DNA from: Coix lacryma-jobi var. lacryma-jobi
Lineage: Eukaryota; Streptophyta; Magnoliopsida; Poales; Poaceae
Direction: 5' to 3'
NCBI GenBank assembly: GCA_009763385.1
Contig: CM019828.1
Location: 23,197,000-23,260,999 of the forward strand
DNA: 64,000 nt
Part shown: positions 10,823 to 22,044 of the stretch, one piece after another
How the letters are laid out: each line of letters opens with the position of its first letter
How positions within the stretch are numbered: the first letter of the stretch is position 1
Notes under the pieces: model-generated
Told to the model about the DNA's origin: nothing
The model's input: the letters and a program-made list of their open reading frames with translations, nothing else
Database searches by the model: none
Position numbers and translations under genes: made by a program

Positions 10823-10863
<41 letters not shown>
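10823..10863. repeat. (TA)n microsatellite
   Basis: About 20 TA units, 40 bp after the RALF stop codon. Confidence 0.95.
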
Positions 10864-10865
<2 letters not shown>

Positions 10866-11190
10866 AGATGGACTCACTTATAGACGCAGACGCTCATAAG
10901 CCTACAATTTAAAGAATAACACCTTTAAATCCTAGAATAAATCTAGGAAATTACATTAAATTGAAGAGTTGAACTCGGGTGGGTAGGTTCCACTACTAGC
11001 TCAGCGCTCAGTTCATGTGGTTCAAATATATTGTCGATGCGTTAGGACAAAAGATAAAGATAATCTCACTAATTGTATATATAATCCAACATGCCAAATG
11101 AAACGCATAAAAGAAAAAAGAAAGATGTGTTACATGAAAATGGTTGGATAAAAGACCAATGTATTGATTGATGAACAATGTATATGTATA
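10864..11190. other. AT-rich stretch downstream of RALF
   Basis: No gene. It may include the RALF 3' untranslated region. No polyadenylation signal was identified with confidence. Confidence 0.4.
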
Positions 11191-11449
11191 CTACCTCCAA
11201 GCCTGAAAAGAAAGTCGTCTTAGACAGTGACACGGTCTTCAAAACATAACTTTGACTTCTTATTTCAATAAAAATATTTATAGAAAAGGGATTTATGTAT
11301 ACTTTTATGAAAGTATTTTTCAAGACAAATATATTCATATAATTTTTATATTTTCAAACTCAACAACTTGAGAGTTATTCATGATTTATATTCTTAAGGT
11401 TTGACTCAAACCTTATCCAAAACGACTTTCTTTTCAGGTACGGAGGGAG
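11191..11449. mobile_element. Stowaway (Tc1/mariner) MITE
   Basis: A 259 bp AT-rich element. The left end CTACCTCCAAGCCTGAAAAG and the right end TTTCAGGTACGGAGGGAG are inverted, both followed inward by a long shared AAAGTCGT/ACGACTTT stretch. It is flanked by TA target duplications (11189-11190 and 11450-11451). The right end is the canonical Stowaway terminus; the left has drifted. It has no coding capacity. Confidence 0.9.
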
Positions 11450-12742
11450 TATATATATAAGTTCAACGGACAGAGATAAAAAGTGTCTCTCTGTGAAAAG
11501 ATATCTATCTATGGTGTCTAATAGAAATTATCATTAGCAGTTGCTAATAACAAGATTAATCTAATTGGTCATTCTTAACGCTCCTCCATATCAACTGATT
11601 CCTTGTAGACACCGTTGTTGCTCATCAGTCATCATCTTGAAAGCTTTGGAAAATCCTATAGAAAAAGACCAAAGTGTACCGATATACCAGACAAAACTTC
11701 TTAAAACCCTATAACAAAATAAGGAGAAACACCATAATATGTAATCACCAATGTTATTAGACCATTTGGGATAAACCCAAAGCCTTAGTCTAAGACACCT
11801 TGACCATATGGTCAATATGCTTCAGATATCATCTTCCAAAAACCCTAATGAAGAAAATAGATGATAAGCATATAGCTTTATATTGACATTGCCTCGTCAA
11901 AAACTTTATATGAGAAACCTTAAAGGGAAAAACTCACATAAAGAAAAGAGTACAACGTATCTTATGTTCCAATACCATCTACCATAAACCCCTTTGGGCA
12001 AAAATAGATGATATGGTATAACATTATGTTGATATTGCCTCATTAAAAATTTTATATGAGAAACCCAAAGGAAAAAGCTCATACCAAGAAAATAGTGCAA
12101 TATAATGTTTGCAACAAGTTATTAATCAAAGAGACAAGAGACTCTCCCCTTGAAACCTGCAAAACTTAAAATAAATTCGTACCAATATAATGTTTGCAAC
12201 AAGTTCATATGCCCATATGCCTATGAGATAGAACCATCTTAATGCATTGCATTAAGTATAACTTGTCTCCATCTACACAACACAAGTTGCATTACCTTTA
12301 TAGATAATGTTCTTTGATTCAATAGAATCAACACCACATAACTTCAGTATGTGATATATCATTTTGCAAAGCTATACATATTTATGTGAAGCCTTGTACA
12401 GTACAACGTCAAAATGATTAATGAAATTGCCCACTAATTTCTTTTTAAAGACTATCATAGAATGGTCTTTCCATATTCACGTAAAACCTATTTCAATGAT
12501 CTGAAATTTGGGGATCTTATAGATGACCAGAATCATTATATCCATATAATTGGATCAAGGATATACCAAGACCGCATGTGCTATTTGAAATATCAAAAGA
12601 TATTCATAACTTTAATCTACCAACATTTGGTAGGAGTGGCGCTGCTACTAGAAAGCAAATCACTGCAAAAATAATATCTAGTTGGAAACTTTTGCAAGAT
12701 TTATTAACGCATAAATAGCATAGAGATAATGGACCACATGCC
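11450..12742. other. Degenerate AT-rich repeat DNA
   Basis: No gene can be supported. Two diverged tandem copies of about 145 bp occupy roughly 11822-12115 (landmarks ATTGCCTCGTCAAAAACTTT and ATTGCCTCATTAAAAATTTT, each followed by TATATGAGAAACC). Such CCTCATTAAAAA/GAAAAA blocks are common in plant LTR elements. The sequence resumes after element B at 20654, so the two parts were once contiguous. Confidence 0.5.
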
Positions 12743-13960
12743 TGTTGGGTATTTTAAACACACACAGAAGAATCCGCAAGCGCACGGATACCGATGTAGC
12801 TTTCACCCGAGAGTATTCCAGGGTATCGATTTCCACGGGGAACGTGAAGTGTACTAGAAGAATTAAGAACGTCCAAGAAGAGAATGATAAAGTGGATAGA
12901 GAGAGATCTTAGGGTTTTCTAAGCAGGTCTATCTAATAAAAGGCTCACTATACTTTACTTACTTCGGGACATCAGAACACTAGCCACAGAAAGGGATGAG
13001 AAAGGGGCTAGGAAGCTCCGACTACGGTCCTACAAACACCAACCCGAACGTGGTGGACTACGTCGGCCGTCAGGGCTGTCACCATCTTGGGCTACCACAA
13101 CTATCCGTGGGGCTGGGTGCAAACTCAGGTAAACCCTAGTCTAGACACCACGTCTACACTAACGCTTACTACTCTAATTACTGCAAATAACTAGAGCACT
13201 CGATACGAGCGGAGATCCAGTAAATGAAATAAAGCAAGAACTGAAATTAGATATAATACTTGGAAATAGTAAATGAAGAACCTGGAGATTACTTGAAGAC
13301 GAACTAGATGCTGCACCAATACAATGTCGAGGAAGATCCAACAGATCCGGCTCCTCCTCAGTTCTCTCCTTTCTCTCTCTCTAGATTTCAACTAGATGAT
13401 GAACTAGAACTAGATCTAGAACTAGAAGATGAACTAGAACTAAAACTAGACGATCAACTAGAGGGATCTCTACTTCTAATTGAAACCCTAGTTTCTGATG
13501 TGGAGATGAATAATGAAGATGGATATGCTCCTCCAGGGGCCAGGGGCCCTGCTTATATAGCCCCCTCAAATGAACGTGGACCGTCGGATCAAACCGACCT
13601 TAATCGCACGATTTTCCTTAATCCCTTAGGTCGGTGGAGCATGATCTGCGAGACGGGCGCTGATTGGCCCTGAGACCTGGGCGGGCGCCCAACCCCCGGG
13701 CCCGCTCGGCCTCCCGCTCGTTCCCGTGGCTTCTGGACTCTTCTAGATGTTGGATAATTGCCGCACACGTTAATATCTCTATGTAAACCCGACGTGTGGG
13801 CCTTTCCTCCATATTACCTGATAACCCCCTACAGAAATAGACAAACACCAAAACTCGTGGGGCTCGTTAGAATCAACCCTACAACTATGCTTTATGTTTC
13901 ATTTCATGTTAATTCATACAATAGTTGATGGTATAAAGTTGACTATAAGGACCGTCAACA
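12743..13960 (-). repeat. 3' LTR of element B
   Basis: Minus-strand TATA box at about 13553-13559 (TATATAAG on the minus strand). A CTAG-rich short-repeat array lies at 13390-13472, downstream of the TATA box in the element's direction. Confidence 0.92.
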
Positions 13961-13972
13961 AGCTCCCCCAAG
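13961..13972 (-). promoter_or_regulatory. Polypurine tract of element B
   Basis: The minus strand reads AGCTTGGGGGAGCT immediately before the 3' LTR. Two near copies of the same core (AGCTTGGGGGAG) occur deeper inside at about 15107-15118 and 15331-15342. Confidence 0.75.
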
Positions 13973-16344
13973 CTTACCCTTTGCTAGTCCCATAGCAAAG
14001 TCAAACTTAACAGTGGATCAAGAGCTGCTGCAATATCTTCACTTCCAACAAGTGCACATGTATTCAAACAGAAGTTCTCATAAAGATATCATATTATTTA
14101 TCATGGGGTTTAGTACTTTACCTTGAATCTTGAGTAATTGAAAGATAGAACGACCAAATCAAGCACTATGTCTCTAGTTCTTTCACTTCACCTTTATCCC
14201 GGAGTTTTTATGAATTTTCAAAAGCTTAAAATCATATGTTGTAAAATTAAACAATGGATCCAAAGAGAAAGTCAACCACACCATTGAATCGAGAAGTGCA
14301 TGTGTAGGGAAAATGGAGTCGGATGCTCTTTTAAATATATCACTCTCTTTTGTTTATCAGAGACACATGGCAATGAGGCTAATTCTACTGGCGGGCACAT
14401 GCCCATTTTTTTTTCTTGATATTCATTTTTTTTCTCTTTTTTTTTTCTTTCTTCGAGGTTCCGGACACTTGTCCCTTTTATTTCCTCGGGATCTATCTTT
14501 TTGAGGTTTCGGACACTTGTCCTTTTTTATTTCCTCGGATTTTTTTTTCTCTTTTTTTTCAATAGCCACATGCTTTCAACAAACTTTTGAGAGATTACGA
14601 ACAAATAATCATGAGAATTTATGAGGAAAATGGATGGAATGTGTATGTGATCTCAATTCAATAGCATGATAACTTCTCATAGGGTCAACAAAGCTTAATT
14701 CAACTCAATGCAATTACTAGTCATATTTATATTGAGAAATCTCTGGAACTCTAGTGTTGTTTAGAACAAGATAACAATAGCTCAGATCATCACATATCAT
14801 ATCTATCAATTACCTAGACTCTGGATCAAGCATTTGCTACCCATATATTTAATTTTATTTTTAAACATCATTATTAATCAGGAGAACTCATGCTTTGAAG
14901 GCTAGGTACTTGAAAGAAATTAGATAGAGCAACTATTCATCATTTCCATGTAACAGATTAGAGAGAGTTCTTCTTTTATTATTAACTTCTTAAAACAAAC
15001 TAAGAAAACTTAACATAGTATTTATTTAACCTAACAAAATTATTATATTTAACTAAGATAGTGAATAAGACATACCTGGATTACGAAGATAACGGGGGTG
15101 CGTCTCCCCCAAGCTGGTTCCCTTAGTAGCGTTGAGCCTTCATGTGCCCATATTTTTTTTCTTCTTCTTGTTTTTAATAATGGTGATCCTTCATATGCCC
15201 ACATTTTTTTGTTCTTTTTAATTAATTGTGAGCCTTCATGTGCTCACATTTTTTTGTATTCTGAATTTATTTATAGAAAGAAAAACTTAAGAGGATAAAG
15301 ATACTTACCTGGATACACGTGAGGGTGCCTCCCCCAAGCTGGATGTTGACATAGTCGTTCGATCTTGTAATGCAGCGGACTAGCAGTGAAAATGTTCTTC
15401 CTTATCGAAGCTTTGATTGATGTTGATGGTTGTTGCACAGTGCTCCAACAGTGAATGGAACATCCACTTACTCGTCAGCTTTTCTTAGTCTTTTAATCGT
15501 GTGAAACTCAAATAGAAGACTTGTGGAACAGATTAAACGTTAGTGGTTGGCCACTTAGGCCTTAGTTGTCCATAGTTTCCGTAAGATCTCTTTCTCAATA
15601 TTTTTTTATTTTAATATTTATATGATGCAATGATAGCTTAACAAAATGAATGCATTTTTATTCTTATTTTTATGCCACCATGGTGAATATTTCATGTGGG
15701 TTGTTACACACCCTATAATTATTCACATGGGGCTTTAGGTTTTATGATGCAGTGCAATAAGTAAAATATTTTTATTTTATTTTTTTATTCAATGCTAATA
15801 CAGAAAAGGAAATATGCTATGGAGAAATAATGATGGAAAGTAAATATGAAAAATAGGAACTAATGCAGAAAAGATAAATATGGATAACTACCGATTTTAC
15901 CTTTTCGGCGAGGGTTCAGTGTTTTAAGTCCTCTGAACAGGACTTCTCACCATGTTCATTCCTGAGGTGCATCATTTGATCTTGCTATGTAGACCTTGAT
16001 AACTACACCTCTTGATACGGTGTCACTCATGTTCTTCGTTCGCCTAGCAGTTTGAAGTGAAACATTAATTGTGGAAGCTGGCAGCATCTTTCTCAGTGTG
16101 CAAGTTCTCGTAGCTTCAGGATCTTCACTCTATAGAATGTGGGAGTTGACAAACTCCTCTATGTTTTGCTCAAGAGTGTGTCCTGCTCATAAAGACAAGG
16201 TAGAGATCAAGTGCATGGACTCTGTTGGTGGAAAAACACCAACAGAACCAAAAGTTTTCTTCATTCCTCTCTAACCTTAGGCACATTGAACAAGATGAAC
16301 TTGTTGTTTATGTGTTCTATTTAATCTTAACATGAGTGATAGGA
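13973..16344. other. Non-coding 3' region of element B
   Basis: No gene. It contains poly-T-rich short tandem duplications at about 14450-14550 (two copies around GGACACTTGTCC) and three copies of a roughly 50 bp unit at about 15137-15260 (CCTTCATGTGCCCA type). Confidence 0.55.
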
Positions 16345-17660
16345 TCCAAAGATGAGCATGGAAGCATCTTAAAATATTTAACAGATTAGATTACTTAATC
16401 AAAGGAAGGATAATCAATGCATAAAGTGTCGATATTTTCATGATTGTGATATGTTATCTTCCAAAGGTTAGATGCATAACATTTTAGCTCATTGGTTAAG
16501 ATAATAAGATTCAAGAGAGTAAAGCTAAGAACAAGGAGTAAAGAACTGAACATGTTGAGTTGATTAGGTTGGATCATGTGAGGTGCAACTTAAACATATT
16601 TGGTTCTTATTTATGCACATACTAGAATTAAGGAAAAGCTTTTAAAGTGATGATCACTTACCTTGAGATGTTGCTTTACCATTGAAGAGTGATTGTGTCG
16701 AACCACCTTGTGGAAGCTTCTCTTGTCTAGCTGGTTGTTGTTCATGAATAATTTGTCTTCTCTTGCTTATCTCACAGTGGGTCAGCTAAGTCTTGTCTCC
16801 AACAGATCCAGAAGATGGAGACTTTGTCAACTATTTTCTTGATTTGTAGGCTTAGGTATTGTCTCTCCATCTTCTACTTCTTGTGGTGCAGTGGCTTCAT
16901 CCTTTATGATATCCCCTCAAAACCTGGTAGTTGGTTCTTCCTTTGTCGGTTGAGTCAACGTCTTCTCTTGGTTTTCTTTGGCTGCTCATAAATGGTGTAA
17001 TTGTTGAAGAGGCAGTGAACCTTTTGGTCAAAGATCCAAAAGCGGATTTCTCTAGTTCCAACATAGATGACAACATTGAAGGTTTTCAAGAACGATCTTC
17101 CAAGAATGAGTGGTGGATCATATTTTTCTTCTTGATTGGGATAGCGTCCAGTGGCCTGTACTGATCAAAGTATTGAAGCTGGATTTCTCCGTCCTCCCCT
17201 TTGAGCAGATCTAGACAAACGGAATTGTGTCTCCCCTTGTGAGGAAGGTGGATGCCCAAATTTCTTCAACAATATGTTCATGTGTTGGATTTGTAGATCT
17301 TGCTATTGTTGTAGTCGTACCATCTTATCTCTCAAGCTAGCTCGATGATCTCTGTCTTCTAGTGGCCCAGCTCAGACTTGTTTACTTACTTCCATGGAGT
17401 GAGTGCTTTGATGGTAGGTATTGTTTTGTGGCGCTCACCTTCTGTTTTGTCCTGTGGATCTCTTTTCTCCATGATCAGTGAGTTGTGTCTCCCTTGTGCA
17501 AGTTGTTGAAGTTCATATGTCTCTTCATCTCCAGTGTGAGTTCATCTCAGGACTTTCCCAAATTGATATTGAAAGTTTTCCTACAGGGGTTAGTCCAACA
17601 AAATATCCAACATCCACTATAGCATACTATCGGCTCAAAAACCAACCTAGACACCATGTC
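16345..17660 (-). other. Internal region of element B shared with element A
   Basis: Aligns in patches with 1-1945 of the window (element A), with several insertions or deletions between them. Contains the protease remnant at 17037-17129. No other gene. Confidence 0.65.
17037..17129 (-). pseudogene. Retropepsin remnant of element B
   Basis: The minus strand reads YDPPLILGRSFLKTF then VVIYVGTREI, the C-terminal protease block also seen in element A. It lies about 1 kb downstream of gag in the direction of the element, as expected. The active-site triplet was not identified. Confidence 0.55.
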
Positions 17661-18180
17661 TAATTTGAGTTAAGAGGGCATTTTAACCTAAGCATGCTTA
17701 AATTAAAAGGCCTTTGAAAGCAAGATCTTCACTCCTAAACTAGGCACCATGCTTCATTTAAGAGATGTATGAAAGTACTTCAAACCTAAACATATACTAT
17801 AGCAAATGAAGGTAGCATTAAGGCATTAAAGAGATTTACTCAAATGGTGATGAGAGAGTATGATTAGTGTATAGCACATGAGCATGTCTTAAAGGTAGGG
17901 GCAACCAACATAGCAACATGGTAAGAGGTGTTCTTACAAAGTGTATCTCCTAAGCTTAGGTTTTGCAAAAAATCAAGATTGGATAAATGTAATTCAATGT
18001 TGCATGATGATTGGTTGGACATACCTTGTGTTTGTTGTTCCTTCGAACATTTTTACTCCAGACCTGCAAAGGTTAGTGACAAGAATACCCGAAGGAATAA
18101 TTTAACAATTATATCCCTATGCTCATTTCACAATGACAGTGCATTAGGAAGGTGAACAGTGATCTGAAAAAATGCTTGTT

Positions 18181-19349
18181 TTAGGACACTGAGCTTGTCT
18201 TTTGGGAAACCTTCAAGATGATTTGGTGAGTGGTTTCCCCTCCAACACCAACTTTAAGAGCACAACGAGATCTACAACATTTGTGATAAACATATGCATC
18301 TACAACCACCCTTTTGAAGTTTTTGTAAATAGAAAGTGTGAGGGGGTTGAAAATCTCGAGTGTGACAATGTTAGACAGACCAATTGAATCAGGAGATGTC
18401 TCATATGAGCATGGATTTAAAGAGGTGTTTATGAAGTAGCTTCCATGCTCTTTGATATCATCTTCCTCGATTTCAGAGAAGAACACCGAAGGATGGGGTT
18501 TATCATTTTCTAAAGTGTGGGGTGTTTTCTCTAGAGAAGGTTCGGTGACAACCAAATTATTAGAAGAATTTGAAGGAATTTCAAATTTGGTTGTGTGTTC
18601 CTCCTCGCGTTGGTCGGGGTTGGGCTCGACTTCTTCTTCGGGGAATTCATCAAAAATGCCAGTGTAAGGAGTGTTTTCAAGGATGGCTTTCCCTTCACTA
18701 ACAGTTTTATGAGTGAATGATCCCCCCAAAGAGGTATCAAGAAAAAGGGCAGCTTCTTTGCTAAGACCATAATGAAAATGTTGTAAAATAATGTCCTTAG
18801 TCAAAGAAAGATGTGGGCCAGTGTTGACAAGGCTCATAAATCTAGCCCAGGCTGCTCCTAGTGTCTCCTTGTCTTTTTGTTTAAAGGTAATAATTTCTAT
18901 TCGAAGGGTAGTGATTCGAGACAGAGGGAAGAAAGCAAGACAAAATTTGTCTTGAAGTTCATCCCAGTTCCCATCTACTCCTCTTACGTTATGAGCATAC
19001 CATATTTTGCTCTTCCAAAAAGGGAGAACGGAAACAATTTCCATTTAATGGTCTCTTGTGTCATGCCCGCAATAGACAAGCAAGAACACAATTGCTCAAA
19101 TTCATGAAGGTGTGTGTAAGGATTCTCGTCTTCTAGCCCAGAGAAGGGTTGCTCCTGAACCATGGCTATAAAGCCAGGACGAAATTGGTAGCCATCAGTA
19201 AGAATAGGATGTGATGATGGTGGTGGCTCCAACAATTTGCCCTTTGGAGCGGAGTATTTATAGATAGGAGTGGAATTCATGTGGTAAGAAGTGTGGTGGT
19301 GAGGTAAAGGTGGTGGTAAGAGAAAAAGGTGGTAAAAGAAAAGAAACAT
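18181..19349 (-). pseudogene. Athila-type gag of element B, one frameshift
   Basis: The ATG at 19349 opens 121 codons holding GLEDENPYTHLHEFEQLC and the start of the gag core. Around 19000 the frame shifts by one base and continues for about 270 codons to 18181 (WYAHNVRGVDGNWDEL, FFPLSRITTLR, FKQKDKETLGAAWARFMSLV, CPHLSL-like and LLxHF-type segments). This is the conserved retrotransposon gag fold of Athila-like elements. The C-terminal part is Glu/Pro/Ser-rich with no zinc knuckle. The role is capsid formation and RNA packaging. Apart from the shift the gene is well preserved, so the mutation is young. Confidence 0.85.
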
Positions 19350-19383
19350 GGACGACTTGGTTCGAAACTAGCACAGCTACCAG

Positions 19384-19401
19384 TCCCCGGCAACGGCGCT
19401 A
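19384..19401 (-). promoter_or_regulatory. Primer-binding site of element B
   Basis: The plus strand reads TCCCCGGCAACGGCGCTA, complement of the tRNA-Asp primer site used by Athila/Tat elements with one change, seven bases from the LTR. Confidence 0.85.
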
Positions 19402-19408
19402 GAAAGCT

Positions 19409-20648
19409 TGTTGGGTATTTTAAACGCACACAGAAGAATTTGCAAGCGCATGGATACCGATGTAGCTTTCACCCGAGAGTATTCCAGGGTATCAATTTCC
19501 ACGGGGAACGTGAAGTGTACTAGAAGAATTAAGAACGTCCAAGAAGAGAATGATAAAGTGGATAGAGAGAGATCTTAGGGTTTTCTAAGCAGGTCTATCT
19601 AATAAAAGGCTCACTATACTTTACTTACTTCGGAACATCAGAACACTAGCCACAGAAAGGGATGAGAAAGGGGCTAGGAAGCTCCGACTATGGTCCTACA
19701 AACACCAACCCGAACGTGGTGGACTACGTCGGCCGTCAGGGCTGTCACCACCTGGGGCTACCACAACTATCCGTGGGGCTGGGTGCAAACTCAGGTAAAC
19801 CCTAGTCTAGACACCACGTCTACACTAACGCTTACTACTCTAATTACTGCAAATAACTAGAGCACTCGATACGAGCGGAGATCCAGTAAATGAAATAAAG
19901 CAAGAACTGAAATTAGATATAATACTTGGAAATAGTAAATGAAGAACCTGGAGATTACTTGAAGAGGAACTAGATGCTGCACCAATACAATGTCGAGGAA
20001 GATCCGACAGATCCGGCTCCTCCTCAGCTCTCTCCTTTCTCTCTCTCTAGATTACAACTAGATGATGAACTAGAACTAGATCTAGAACTAGAAGATGAAC
20101 TAGAACTAAAACTAGACGATCAACTAGAGGGATCTCTACTTCTAATTGAAACCCTAGTTTCTGATGTGGAGATGAATAATGAAGATGGAGATGCTCCTCC
20201 AGGGGGCCAGGGGCCCTGCTTATATAGCCCCCTCAAATGAACGTGGACCGTCGGATCAAACCGACCTTAATCGCACGATTTTCCTTAATCCCTTAGGTCG
20301 GTGGAGCATGATCCGCGAGACGGGCGCTGATTGGCCCTGAGACCTGGGCGGGCGCCCAAGGGGGGAGGGCGGGCGCCTAGCCCCCGGGCCCGCTCGGCCT
20401 CCCGCTCATTCCCGTGGCTTCTGGACTCTTCTAGATGTTGGATAATTGCCGCACACGTTAATATCTCTATGTAAACCCGACGTGTGGGCCTTTCCTCCAT
20501 ATTTCCTGATAACCCCCTGCAGAAATAGACAAACACCAAAACTCATGGGACTCGTTAGAATCAACCCTACAACTATGCTTTATGTTTCATTTCATGTTAA
20601 TTCATGCAATAGTTGATGGTATAAAGTTGACTATAAGGACCGTCAACA
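19409..20648 (-). repeat. 5' LTR of element B
   Basis: 1240 bp partner of 12743-13960. Minus-strand TATA box at about 20220-20227; CTAG-rich array at 20056-20130. Confidence 0.92.
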
Positions 20649-21030
20649 ATGCCCCAATAGCTCATCTTTATCACTATGGCATAAAACAATCTCCCTCTAT
20701 CATGAGATAGAACAACCATAGGATACCTTCATATTGAATCATTCAATATGATGTGGATATAGATATATTTTGTACAAAATCCTAAGAGAAGATGCTTGGA
20801 TCAAAAATGAAATAAAATTTTGGTTTAGCCCGTATCTTCCATCCCAAAGCTCCGTCTTTAGACTACAATGCGCTATTATCATGTGTTCATTACCAATGAT
20901 GTCAAGATTATTGACCATCATGTAATACTGTGAAATCCAATTAAGGACTTCAAAATGAACACCGCATGTAATCAGTCTTGTATCCTACGAACGCAAGGTT
21001 GATATGTGCCCTTGTGGTTCCTTTCTTGAG
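20649..21030. other. Degenerate repeat DNA continuing 12742
   Basis: After the ATGCC duplication the sequence continues the region left of element B. No gene is supported. Confidence 0.45.
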
Positions 21031-21121
21031 TGATAAGCGATCGGTCAACGGGCAACATGTGTCTCTTGGCTGTGTTGATGTGCAAGTGTGGAGCTCGGAG
21101 AAAGTGGTCGAAGGTGAGGTG
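21031..21121 (+). repeat. 5' LTR of copia-2, first segment
   Basis: The first 91 bp of the LTR, recognised by similarity to 49746-49830 (the copia-3 LTR). It is cut at 21121 by the Tat element and resumes at 43594. The exact first base is inferred from the TGAT start shared with 49746. Confidence 0.7.
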
Positions 21122-21764
21122 TGTTGGGGGAAGGGACCCTCGTCAGAGGCGCCACGCTGGCTAGCTCAGCAAAACGGCTCGCGCACCTTCGCCGCATACC
21201 CCCCTCCTCCGTCCTGCTAAGTCCCTCAGGTCACCGACCAAACCTCCACTATACTGACCAGGCCTTCGGAAGTGTTCAGGAACCTTTTTGCAGGAAAGGG
21301 GCGTGAAGGACGCTGGGAGCGACCCTCGCGCATCCCGCATACCTTCGCCGAGAGGTCCAGACCCAACCGGTGGCGAAGGACCTCAAACTCTCCGACCGGG
21401 CGGATACCTCCGCAAGACGAAGGTCGCCCCTCGTTTTTCCGTCCGGGGGAGCTTGGACCGAGCGGCGGTGGGCGCAGGGAAGGCAGGCTAGGGTTTCAGC
21501 TCCGGCTGTGTTTGTACGAGTTTGCCCTTCTGTATGAGTAGCGCAGGGGAATCTTTCTTGTACCCTACTGTAATTTGGCTGGCACCCCTTGGTATCCCCT
21601 ATAAATACCGGGGGGTGAACAGTGTATGGACACGAATCTTTTTGGGGAACAGAGCCATAACAACTTCGTCCTCGTTTCCTTAACCTTGCTATCGCTTCCG
21701 ACGCTTGGTCACCTTCGCCACTCCCTTGCGCAAGCGCGGAGGTGGGGCAAGCGTGTCTCCAACA
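21122..21764 (+). repeat. 5' LTR of the Tat element
   Basis: 643 bp. TATAAATA box at 21600-21607. Partner at 42945-43588. Confidence 0.93.
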
Positions 21765-21767
21765 GTT

Positions 21768-21785
21768 TGGCGCCGACCGTGGGGG
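21768..21785 (+). promoter_or_regulatory. Primer-binding site of the Tat element
   Basis: TGGCGCCGACCGTGGGGG, three bases after the LTR. TGGCGCCG-type sites are usual for Tat-lineage elements. Confidence 0.75.
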
Positions 21786-21798
21786 ATCGAAGTTCGAA

Positions 21799-22044
21799 AT
21801 GGCAGGAAACAGGAGAGCGCCCACAGCTAGGGATCGACGCGTCGCCAGTGAGGCAGCGACGGTGGTTCCGCCCGCCGAGGAGATTGTGCAACCCTCGGGA
21901 GCAGAGGGTGCCACCCCAGAATCTGAAGTCCCGGGCCCCCAGGCCCGAGTGGTGGCACAGCTGCACCCCCACACTCCTGGAGAAGGAGAGGGGAGAGATG
22001 AGGAAGAGTTGGGCCTCGAGGCCCTCGAATGACTTCAAGCTGAG
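21799..22044 (+). pseudogene. Tat gag, N-terminal segment
   Basis: ATG at 21799, 82 codons (MAGNRRAPTARDRR start, then acidic and Pro-rich). Contains TGA at 22030-22032 that fits CGA to TGA. The copia-1 insertion interrupts the frame after codon 82, and it resumes in the same phase at 31804. Confidence 0.8.

Larger units (their letters stand above)
12743..20648 (-). mobile_element. Athila-like LTR retrotransposon B (gag plus protease remnant)
   Basis: A complete element. LTRs are at 12743-13960 (1218 bp) and 19409-20648 (1240 bp), both TGTTGGG to GTCAACA, with perfect target duplication ATGCC (12738-12742 and 20649-20653). The primer-binding site lies beside the right LTR and the polypurine tract beside the left, so it reads right to left. 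The order is primer site, gag (one frameshift), protease remnant, then over 3 kb of non-coding DNA. No reverse transcriptase, RNase H or integrase was found, so it depended on a helper. The 22 bp length difference between LTRs is mostly an extra GGGCGCCC-rich segment near 20350. Confidence 0.92.

Noticed and set aside
13308..13673. 121-codon ORF and its copy at 19974-20240
   Set aside because: Antisense to the element B LTR and made of the CTAG short repeat (ELELDLELEDELEL-type peptide).
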